The notes under the pieces were generated by a model. That model had not been told where the DNA came from, made no database searches, and saw only the letters and a list, made by a program, of their open reading frames with translations. This document shows, in pieces, positions 31,165 to 39,900 of a DNA stretch of 64,000 nt. A program made the translations under genes and the position numbers. This stretch comes from Actinomyces gaoshouyii (lineage in GTDB: Bacteria; Actinomycetota; Actinomycetes; Actinomycetales; Actinomycetaceae). How positions within the stretch are numbered: position 1 is the first letter of the stretch; each line of letters begins with the position of its first letter. The stretch lies in contig NZ_MVIV01000005.1 of assembly GCF_002072175.1 (NCBI RefSeq), forward strand, positions 95,332-159,331, read 5' to 3'.

Positions 31165-32898
31165 GTGCTGCTACAACTGCTGAGGACGCACCTGCGCCCT
31201 TACTACGGCCTGCTGGCCTGCGTGCTCGTTCTCGAGTTCGCACAGGTCATGGCCTCGCTCTACCTGCCGACTCTCAACGCGGACATCATCAACCGCGGCG
31301 TGGCCACCGGCGACACCGGCTACATCTGGCGCACCGGCGGACTCATGCTCGCCGTGAGCGCCGCCCAGGGCGCCTGCACCGTGCTCGCCACCTACCTGGC
31401 GGCGCGATCGGCCATGGGCCTGGGGCGGGACCTGCGGGCCAAGATTTTCCACCGGGTCGGCTCCTTCTCCGAGCGGGAGGTCTCCTCCTTCGGCGCCGGC
31501 TCCCTCATCACCCGCAACACCAACGACGTCCAGCAGGTCCAGATGCTCGTCCTCATGGGCTGCACCATGCTCGTCATGGCGCCGATCATGGCGGTGGGCG
31601 GCATCATCATGGCGGTCACGCGAGCCCCGGGCCTCGCCTGGCTCATCGCCGTGAGCGTGCCGGTGCTGCTGTTGATCGTCGGCCTCATCGTATGGCGCAT
31701 GGTGCCGCTCTTCCGCTCCTACCAGGACCGGCTCGACGCCATCAACCGGGTCCTGCGCGAGCAGCTCACCGGTATCCGCGTGGTGCGCGCCTTCGTGCGC
31801 GAGCGGGCCGAGACCGAGCGCTTCGCCGTCGTCAACCACGACATGGCGTGGGTGGGCGAGCGCGTGGGCCGCCTCTTCGTCGTCCTGTTCCCGCTGGTCA
31901 TGCTCATCCTGGACGTCACGATCGTCGGCGTCCTCTGGTACGGCGGCCACCGTGTGGGCTCGGGTGACGTGGAGGTCGGCACCCTCATCGCCTTCATGGC
32001 CTACCTCATGCAGATCCTCATGGGCATCGTCATGGCCTCCTTCATGACGATGATGATCCCGCGCGCGGCCGTGTGCGCCGAGCGCATCGGTGAGGTCCTG
32101 GCCATCGACTCGTCGCTGACCGTCGCGGAGGACGCCGTCACCGCTTTCCCGGAGCCCGGCAGCGTGGAGATGCGCGACGTCGCCTTCTCCTACCCCGGCG
32201 CCGAGGCGGCCGTTCTGGCCGGCGTCTCCTTCCGCGTCGCCCCCGGGTCGACGACGGCGATCGTCGGCTCCACCGGCTCGGGCAAGTCCACGCTCGTGTC
32301 CCTGCTGGCCCGGCTCGTCGACGCCACCGACGGCGAGGTGCTCATGGGCGGCCTGGATGTGCGCCGCGCTGAGCCCGAGGCCCTGTGGGCCACCCTCGGC
32401 CTCGTCCCCCAGAAGCCCTTCCTCTTCGCCGGCACGGTCGCCACGAACCTGCGGCTCGGCCGCGAGGAGGCCACCGACGACGAGCTGTGGGCAGCCCTGG
32501 AGGTCGCCCAGGCCCGCGACTTCGTGGAGGAGATGGACGGCGGTCTGGAGGCGGTCATCGCCCAGGGAGGCACGAACGTCTCAGGCGGGCAGCGCCAGCG
32601 TCTGGCCATCGCCCGCGCCCTCGTGCGCCGCCCGGACGTCCTCATCTTCGACGACTCCTTCTCCGCGCTCGACGTGTCCACGGACACCCGCCTGCGCGCG
32701 GCCCTCGCGCCTGCCACGGCCGGGGTGACGAAGATCGTCGTCGCCCAGAGGATCACCACCGTCACCGACGCCGATCAGATCCTCGTGCTCGACGGCGGAC
32801 GGCTCGTCGGCACCGGCACGCATGAGGAGCTGCTGGGCACCTGCGAGGTGTACCGGGAGATCGTCTCCTCCCAGCTCGGACAGGAGGTGGCCGCATGA
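31165..32898 (+). CDS. ABC exporter half-transporter, degenerate-site subunit
   Basis: A 577-residue fused membrane/ATPase exporter subunit. Six transmembrane helices (~15-310) are followed by a nucleotide-binding domain. Walker A GSTGSGKST is at 368-376, the signature is VSGGQRQRL and Walker B is LIFDDSFSALD. The residue after Walker B Asp is Asp, not the catalytic Glu, so its site is the non-catalytic one of a heterodimer (as in TM287/LmrC-type pairs). TAGGCT (31152-31157) precedes GTG 31165 by 7 nt, indicating a leaderless start. It overlaps the next gene by 4 nt. Cargo, possibly drugs or lipids, is unknown. Confidence 0.9.
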   Translation: MLLQLLRTHLRPYYGLLACVLVLEFAQVMASLYLPTLNADIINRGVATGDTGYIWRTGGLMLAVSAAQGACTVLATYLAARSAMGLGRDLRAKIFHRVGSFSEREVSSFGAGSLITRNTNDVQQVQMLVLMGCTMLVMAPIMAVGGIIMAVTRAPGLAWLIAVSVPVLLLIVGLIVWRMVPLFRSYQDRLDAINRVLREQLTGIRVVRAFVRERAETERFAVVNHDMAWVGERVGRLFVVLFPLVMLILDVTIVGVLWYGGHRVGSGDVEVGTLIAFMAYLMQILMGIVMASFMTMMIPRAAVCAERIGEVLAIDSSLTVAEDAVTAFPEPGSVEMRDVAFSYPGAEAAVLAGVSFRVAPGSTTAIVGSTGSGKSTLVSLLARLVDATDGEVLMGGLDVRRAEPEALWATLGLVPQKPFLFAGTVATNLRLGREEATDDELWAALEVAQARDFVEEMDGGLEAVIAQGGTNVSGGQRQRLAIARALVRRPDVLIFDDSFSALDVSTDTRLRAALAPATAGVTKIVVAQRITTVTDADQILVLDGGRLVGTGTHEELLGTCEVYREIVSSQLGQEVAA

Positions 32899-34979
32899 GC
32901 CGCGACAAGAGCGACGAGCGCGGCACGCGCGCGAAGACCGCGAAGGGCGCCGAGCGCGCGGACGGCGCCGCCGAGCTGAGCGAGGAGGACCTCAGGCTCG
33001 CCGCCTCGGCGCGGGCCGCCTCCGACGACTGGCACTCCGGCCCGCCCCCGGGCAGGGCTCAGGCCTTCTGGCCCTCCTTCCGCCGCATGATCGGCCTGCT
33101 GACGCCCTTCAAGGGGACGCTGGCGATCATCACGGTGGCCAGTGTCATCGGGGTCATCCTGTCCGTGGCCGCCCCCAAGGTGCTGGGCAACGCCACGAAC
33201 GTCATCTTCGAGGGCGTCATCTCCTCGCGCCTGCCCGAGGGCGCCACGAAGGCCGAGGTGGTCGAGGGCCTGCGCGCGGCAGGCGAGACCGATATGGCTA
33301 ATGTGGCCGCCGCGATGGATCTGCATCCGGGCCGGGGCATCGACTTCGAGCGCCTCGGCACGATCCTCGCCACCGTCCTCGTGCTGTACGTGACCTCCGC
33401 GCTCCTCATGTGGTTGCAGGGCTTCCTGCTCAACCGCATCACCGTGACCGCCATGTACCGGCTGCGCGAGCAGGTGGAGGCCAAGATCCACCGCCTGCCG
33501 CTGTCCTACTTCGATCAGATGCAGCGCGGCGAGATGCTCTCGCGCGTGACCAACGACGTCGACAACGTCACCAACACGCTCCAGCAGTCGCTGTCCGGGG
33601 CGCTGACCTCGATCCTCACGGTCATCGGCGTCATGGGGATGATGCTGTCGATCTCCTGGAGGCTGGCGCTGGTGGCGCTCGCCATCATCCCGCTCATGGG
33701 CGGGGTGTTCGGGGTCATCGGGCCGCGCTCCCAGAAGGCCTTCACCCACCAGTGGGCGCGCACGGGCCGCATCAACACGCGAGTGGAGGAGTCCTTCTCC
33801 GGGCACGCCCTCGTGCGGGTGTACGGGCGCACGCAAGCGGTGCGGGACGCTTTCGCCGCGGAGAACGACGAGCTCTACCGATCGGCGCTGCGCGCGCAGT
33901 TCCTTTCCGGCATCATGATGCCGCTCATGCTGGTCATCTCGAACGTCTCCTACGTGGCGATCGCGGTGGTCGGCGGGATCATGGTGGCCTCGGGGTCGCT
34001 GAGCCTGGGCGGCGTGCAGGCCTTCATCCAGTACTCCCAGCAGTTCTCCCAGCCGCTGGGCCAGCTCGGCGCGATGGCCACCTCGGTGCAGTCCGGCACG
34101 GCCTCGGCCGAGCGCATCTTCGAGCTGCTCGACGCCCAGGAGGAGAGCCCGGACGCCGGGGGCGCCCTGGCCGAGCAGGCCGGGGGCGCCCTGGCCGCCG
34201 GTGAGGACCGGGGCCCCGACGGCGCGGCCGGCGCCGGCGTCCTCGAGGTGGAGCACGCCCGCTTCTCCTACTCGCCCGGCACCGAGCTCATCCGGGACCT
34301 CTGCCTGCGCGTGGAGCCCGGCCGCACCGTGGCGATCGTCGGGCCGACGGGTGCGGGCAAGACCACCCTGGTCAACCTGCTCATGCGCTTCTACGAGCTC
34401 GACGGGGGCCGCATCACCCTGGACGGCCGGGACATCGCGTCGATGACGCGCCATGAGGTGCGCCGTCGGACGGGGATGGTGCTGCAGGAGCCATGGCTGT
34501 TCGAGGGGACGATCCGCGAGAACATCCGCTACGGGCGGCCCAGGGCATCGGATGAGGACGTGGAGGCGGCCGCCGAGGCGTGCTTCGTCGACCACATCAT
34601 CAAGGCCCTCCCACAGGGCTACGACACGCTCCTGGAGGAGGACGGCGCGAATATCTCCACCGGTGAGCGCCAGCTGCTGACGATCGCGCGCGCCTTCATC
34701 GCCAACCCCGCCGTCCTCATCCTCGATGAGGCGACAAGCTCGGTGGACACCCGCACGGAGCTGCTGGTCCAACGGGCGATGAACCGGCTGCGCGAGGGCC
34801 GGACGAGCTTCGTCATCGCGCACCGACTGTCCACGATCCGCGACGCCGACACGATCCTCGTCATGGAGCACGGCGACGTCGTGGAGCAGGGCCGTCACGC
34901 CGAGCTGCTGGAACGCGGTGGGGCCTATGCCCGGCTGCACGCCGCCCAGTTCGCCGGCCGGGAGCCGGACTCGGACTGA
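32895..34979 (+). CDS. ABC exporter half-transporter, catalytic subunit
   Basis: A 694-residue partner of the preceding protein. A charged ~60-residue N-terminal extension precedes six transmembrane helices, with an insertion of about 60 residues between the first two. The ATPase domain has Walker A GPTGAGKTT (483-491) and Walker B VLILDEATSSVD with the catalytic Glu. The signature is ISTGERQLL rather than LSGGQ. A deviant signature in the subunit facing the partner's site is usual for heterodimeric exporters. ATGA overlap with the upstream gene indicates translational coupling and a 1:1 complex in the inner membrane. Confidence 0.9.
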   Translation: MSRDKSDERGTRAKTAKGAERADGAAELSEEDLRLAASARAASDDWHSGPPPGRAQAFWPSFRRMIGLLTPFKGTLAIITVASVIGVILSVAAPKVLGNATNVIFEGVISSRLPEGATKAEVVEGLRAAGETDMANVAAAMDLHPGRGIDFERLGTILATVLVLYVTSALLMWLQGFLLNRITVTAMYRLREQVEAKIHRLPLSYFDQMQRGEMLSRVTNDVDNVTNTLQQSLSGALTSILTVIGVMGMMLSISWRLALVALAIIPLMGGVFGVIGPRSQKAFTHQWARTGRINTRVEESFSGHALVRVYGRTQAVRDAFAAENDELYRSALRAQFLSGIMMPLMLVISNVSYVAIAVVGGIMVASGSLSLGGVQAFIQYSQQFSQPLGQLGAMATSVQSGTASAERIFELLDAQEESPDAGGALAEQAGGALAAGEDRGPDGAAGAGVLEVEHARFSYSPGTELIRDLCLRVEPGRTVAIVGPTGAGKTTLVNLLMRFYELDGGRITLDGRDIASMTRHEVRRRTGMVLQEPWLFEGTIRENIRYGRPRASDEDVEAAAEACFVDHIIKALPQGYDTLLEEDGANISTGERQLLTIARAFIANPAVLILDEATSSVDTRTELLVQRAMNRLREGRTSFVIAHRLSTIRDADTILVMEHGDVVEQGRHAELLERGGAYARLHAAQFAGREPDSD

Positions 34980-35024
34980 GGACCCGCATGAGAGCGGTGG
35001 GGCGGGCCGGCACGGCAGGGGGAG

Positions 35025-36764
35025 TCAGGAGTCGCGGTTGCGCCGCGCCCGGCGGACCTGGCGCTTGATGTCGCGCAGCTCGTCCCATTCCTTGCGGACC
35101 TGGGCTCGGTGCTGCGCCCGCATGACCGCGCGCCGCTGCTGGGACTCCTCGCGATCGAGGTGAATCTGGCGGCGCATCTGCTCGCGCCAGCGAGTCCGCT
35201 CCTCCTCCACCCGGCGCAGCCGCTCGACCAGGGCGGCGGCCTCCTCCTCGCTCAGGCCCAGTCGGGTGACGCGCGACTCGCCGCGGCGCAACCCGGGCAG
35301 AGGCTTGGGCAGTGAGGGGAGGACGTGGCGGGCCGTGCCGCCCGCGCGCTGCGGGTCGGTTCCGCCGTCGAGCCGGCCGGCAGCAGTCGCGGCCCGGGCG
35401 GCACCGTCGTTCGGATCATGCTCCACCGTCGACGGGTACGCGGGCTGGCGGGGCTTGGAGGCCACGCGGATCTCCCCGTCCTCCTCGGTGATCGCTGAGG
35501 TGGAGGCGCCCTTGACCTCGCTGCCCACCGAGTCCACCGGGCCCTGGACGATGGCGAGGGCCTCGACGGCCGGGACGTGGTCGGCATCGGCGCCCAGGGC
35601 CAGGCCCAGCAGCGGCATGAGGAGGACGCTCACGGCGCCGGCGAGCACGAGCGTGGAGGCGATGGACGGGCTCATGGCGCCCGCGGTCACCGCGACCTGC
35701 GTGACGGCCACGATGATCGGAAGGGCGGTCGTGGAGTACGTGGCAATCTGCAGGCACTGGCGCATGGAGTAGGCGCGCAGGCCGTCGCGTCGGCGCTCGA
35801 GGCGGGCGGAGAGCCAGACCGGCAGGCCGCGGGTGAGGACCAGGAGCACGAGGAAGGCGCCCAGGTAGGTCATCGAGTCGGTGGTGATCTCCAGCTCGAT
35901 GGCCATGCCGGAGGTGACGAAGAAGATCGGCACGAAGAAGCCGTAGGCGAGGCCGTCGAGTTTCTCCTCCAGCTCGCGGTTGCCGTCGGGCACGGCGTAG
36001 CGCAGGATGAAGCCGGCGGCGAAAGCGCCCAGGACGACGTCGAGGTCGAAGACCTCAGCGAGCGCGCACAGGCCCACCAGGAGCAGCACGGTGACGCGGA
36101 TGGTGGTCTGCGCGGTCGTGGAGCCACCGAGGTGGATGAGGGCGACGAGGCGCTGCCCGGCGGCCTTGACGCGGTCGGTGAAGCGCACGATGAGCAGGGC
36201 GATGGCCAGGAAGAGGGCGAGCACTGCGGCGGATTGCCAGGTGGAGCGGCTTCCGAGCAGGAGGGCCATGAGGATGACGGGGCCGACCTCCCCGACGGCG
36301 CCGTGGTTGAGGATCGCGGCGCCCACGGCAGTGGGCAGGAGGCCGCGCTCACGCAGGATCGGCAGGATGGTGCCGATCGCGGTGGAGGTCATGGCGATGG
36401 CGATGGCGATGCCGTTGGCGGACAGGGGCCCGCCGGTCACGCCCACCGCGGTGACCGTGGCGAAGGCGAGCGCGAGCGAGCCGAACCAGGCGATGGTGGC
36501 ATGGCGGCCGCCGCTGCCGCGCAGCTCGTTGACGTCGATCTCGTAGCCCGCCATGAGGAAGAGGAACCCCAGGCCGAGCTCGGAGAGGAACGTGATGGGC
36601 TCGCCCTTATCGGCGATCGCCAGAGCGCTCGGGCCGATGAGCAGGCCCCCCAGGATGAGCAGCACGGTCTCGGGGACGATGCGGTGCGGGATGTTGAGGG
36701 AGATCAGCGGCGCGAGGAAAGCGACGGCGACGATCCACAGCAGTGAGACAAACGCGTGGGCCAT
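35025..36764 (-). CDS. Kef-type cation/proton antiporter (CPA2) with charged C-terminal tail
   Basis: A 579-residue monovalent cation:proton antiporter-2 protein with about 12 transmembrane helices in residues 1-410. ELGLGFLFLMAGYEID and the unwound-helix region FDLDVVLGAFAAGFILRYA resemble KefB/NhaA-fold carriers. Instead of a TrkA-N domain, the C-terminal ~165 residues are hydrophilic. They end in a highly charged, Arg/Glu-rich probable coiled coil (from about residue 500: EEEAAALVERLRRVEEERTRWRE and on). GGAGGAGAAGGAG precedes ATG 36764. The ion (K+ or Na+) is not determinable. It is convergent with the ABC exporter. Confidence 0.85.
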   Translation of the reverse strand: MAHAFVSLLWIVAVAFLAPLISLNIPHRIVPETVLLILGGLLIGPSALAIADKGEPITFLSELGLGFLFLMAGYEIDVNELRGSGGRHATIAWFGSLALAFATVTAVGVTGGPLSANGIAIAIAMTSTAIGTILPILRERGLLPTAVGAAILNHGAVGEVGPVILMALLLGSRSTWQSAAVLALFLAIALLIVRFTDRVKAAGQRLVALIHLGGSTTAQTTIRVTVLLLVGLCALAEVFDLDVVLGAFAAGFILRYAVPDGNRELEEKLDGLAYGFFVPIFFVTSGMAIELEITTDSMTYLGAFLVLLVLTRGLPVWLSARLERRRDGLRAYSMRQCLQIATYSTTALPIIVAVTQVAVTAGAMSPSIASTLVLAGAVSVLLMPLLGLALGADADHVPAVEALAIVQGPVDSVGSEVKGASTSAITEEDGEIRVASKPRQPAYPSTVEHDPNDGAARAATAAGRLDGGTDPQRAGGTARHVLPSLPKPLPGLRRGESRVTRLGLSEEEAAALVERLRRVEEERTRWREQMRRQIHLDREESQQRRAVMRAQHRAQVRKEWDELRDIKRQVRRARRNRDS

Positions 36765-36920
36765 ATTCTCCTTCTCCTCCCATCGTCGGCCCTCGGGCGA
36801 GAACCGGGTGGGATCCTACCGGCCGGGGCGGCCCAGGAGCGGGACGGCGCCTGGGCGCGACGCGCGTGGTGCGGGTGAGGGCGCGGCGCAGGGGGTCCGG
36901 TGGGGCGGCAGCAGGTCGAT

Positions 36921-36942
36921 GCCCCGGGCGCGGGCCCGGGGC
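36921..36942 (-). terminator. Hairpin after the HEPN-helicase-nuclease gene
   Basis: 9-bp arms GCCCCGGGC / GCCCGGGGC with a 4-nt loop, 8 nt beyond the stop codon on the minus strand. Confidence 0.5.
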
Positions 36943-36949
36943 ACCCGGC

Positions 36950-39900
36950 CTACGCCTCCCGGGGCGCGTCGGCCTCGGCCTCGACCCTGCGAAGCGCCGC
37001 CAGGAGCGCCTCCATCACACCTCGGGCATTCAGGCTGCGCTTCTTGACGCTCAACTTCCTCAGCGCGACGCGGCACACCTCCTCCGACGAGGACCATTCC
37101 GGTATTCCTCCACGCACGTCGCGCATGAGCGCATCGAGCTCGCGCGGGTGGATCTCCTCGATCGATCCCACGTGATCCAGGGCGTTGCGCCGGTAACCGG
37201 TCGGGAGCCTGTACGCCTCCAGTGAGCGCCATACGAAGCCCTCCCCATCAGGGTAGGCGAAGCTCTCGCCCAGCACCTGGCGGACCTTCTCCTCGCGGCC
37301 GGCGGTCGTGCGCGACAGACCGAAGGCCCGGCAGACCGCGACGATGAGGCGATGCCAGCTGATGGGCCCCTCCTGAGCGCAAATCGCCTTGGCGACCTCC
37401 TTGACCTGTGACGCGGCCTCCTCGTCCTCAATGGCCGCGTCGAGAATGCTGCGCGGTCTGACCCCCTCCGGCCTCCACTCCTGGTAGTCCCTCGAGGTCG
37501 GGCGCTCCGCGATGGGCGCGGGCCGAGCGGCCCCACTCCCGCCGGAGGCGGCCCCCTCCGCCCGGGTCCCGGTGCCGACGAACTCCTGCACCTCGGGATC
37601 GTCGGGCGCCTCGGGCGCGGCCGCCGCGCCGTCAAGCGCCGTCATGGCGATTCCCCCGCCCGCCATCTCGGCGAGGCGGGCGAGCTCGCCGTCGGGGTCG
37701 GCCACCCACTGAGGGATGCAGACGCGCTCGACCCGCCGCCATCCCATCGTCTTCAGGACGTCGACGGGCAGGAGATCTCGGTCCATCACGCTCTCACGCC
37801 GGTTCCAGCCAGGACCATCCAGCATCACCGCCACCGCGGGATCATGCGGACGCCCGGGATGGGAGAGGACCAGGTCGATATCGAAGCTCGAATGGCCGAC
37901 CCCGGTGGTGGCCCCCACTCCGGCCGCGCGCAGGCGCTCGGCGATCTCCACCCGATACGGGTCCACGGAGTCCTTCGTGCGGGGGAGCGCGCGTGGACGC
38001 CGGTCCGTGCGGAGTGTCTCCAGGAGCATCCTCACGTCCTTGACCCCCTGGTGGGTGGAGAACTCGGCGCGCAGGTCCTCGGGATCGAAACTGGACAGGA
38101 CGATCATCTGGCGCCTGGCGCGAGTCAGGGCGACATTCAGTCGGCGCTCGCCCCCCTCATGGCTCAGGGAGCCGAAGGTGAGGGGCACGCCCACTCCTTT
38201 CTTGCTGGAGAAGGTCAGGGACAGCAGGATGACGTCCCGCTCCTCGCCCTGGACGTTGTCCAGGTTGCGCACCAGCAGCCCGTCGCGCTCCTGGAGGGCG
38301 CGGCGCACGCGCGCCGATCCGCATTTGCGCAGCTGCTCCTCGATGAGGTCGCGCTGATGCGCGTTGAGGGTGATGACACCGATGGAGGGCGTCGCCTCCG
38401 GACTGGCCTCGAATCGGCGCAGCACCTCCTCGACGACCTGCCGGGCCTCCACCGGGTTCGTATGGGGACGGATTCCCCGGCGCCGTCGTCGATCCTCCGC
38501 CCCGTAGTACTCGCCATTGACCCTGCGCAGGACGACGCCGTATCCCCCGGGGCCCGCATCGGCGTCGGGACGCAGGGCGAGAGGGCTCGGGAAGGTCAGG
38601 AGCCTTCCACCGTAGTAGCGCTTATTGGAGAAGGCGATAAGTGACTCCACCCTGCTACGGTAGTGCCACGTCAGCTCCCGTTCAGGGACCCCAGCGCCCA
38701 GGCAGCGCTCGAGGATGGACGCGCCCTGACCTCGACCTGACGCTGTCGCGCCGTTCGGCGGGGGCATCTGCCTGCGGTCGCCGACGACGATCGCCGTCCG
38801 CCCCCGCCCCAGCGCGCCAATGGCCCCAGCGGTCGTGATCTGGGATGCCTCATCGATGACGACGAGATCAACGCGCGTGCGATGGGCGGGGAGGAATCGC
38901 GCCACGGAGTCCGGGGAGACGAGGATGCAAGGGGTGATCGCCGCCACGAGGTCCCCGTAGCGGTCCATGAGCTCGCGCACGCTGCTCGAGGAGCGACGGC
39001 GCCCGAGTTCACGGCGCAGCTCCTCGCCCCGCGCCCCCGCCTCGGCGAGCACTCGGTCACGACGTCCGGCAACCAGGTGCATGAGCTCGGCGGGCAGCAG
39101 GGCGCGCAACGCCTCCCGAGCACGGCGGTACTCCTCAAGGGCGGCGGAGTAACTCGCCGCGTCGGGAGCATCCTCGGCGACCCCGCGTCCATCAGGCGCG
39201 CCGGCCGCATCGGAGTCCCCGCCGTCGCGTGGGAGGTGGGCGGCGTAGAAGCCGCCGTCCCCAGGGTCCTCGCCGTGCAGGGATGCCCGGTAGGCGCGCA
39301 GGTGGAGGCGCAGCTCGGCCATGCGGGACCGCAGGTCATCGGCCTCGCGGCTCCCGGACCCGACGGCACTGGTCTCGAGCGCGCCGCGCAGAGCCTGCCT
39401 CACCTGTGTGGGCCGCATCCCGTTGTCGTGGAGGTTGAGGAGGAGGGAGCCCATACCGGCCTCGTCGCGCAGTCGCCGGGCCACCACCTCCAGGGCGGAG
39501 GCCTTCTCCGCGACGAACATCACGGACAGGCCCTCGCGTACCGCGCGGAAGATGAGATTGGCGATCGTCTGTGATTTACCGGTTCCGGGCGGGCCCTCGA
39601 CGACGAGGCTCCTGCCCGTAACAGCATCGGCGATGACGTGGGCCTGACTGGAGTCCGCATCGAGCGGCAGGTTCTCGATCAGCGCGTCGAGATCCTCCAT
39701 CGACTCCGGGGAATGGGGCGCGGACAGGGGCGCGGTCGCGCGCGCAGTGCCACCGTCCGACTCGTCGGGAACGGGGGCGCGCTCTTCAGCGCTGGCCAGT
39801 CGGCGAACCACGGGGCTATGGGCCAGCTGGGGCCAGGATTCCTCCAGGTCCTTCCACATGCGGTAGGTGGAGAAGCGGAAGAGCCCCAGGTGGGCCGTGC

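Noticed and set aside
32775..34940. Long antisense open frame across the ABC exporter subunit
   Set aside because: A shadow of a gene with intact Walker motifs. The predicted product is low-complexity.
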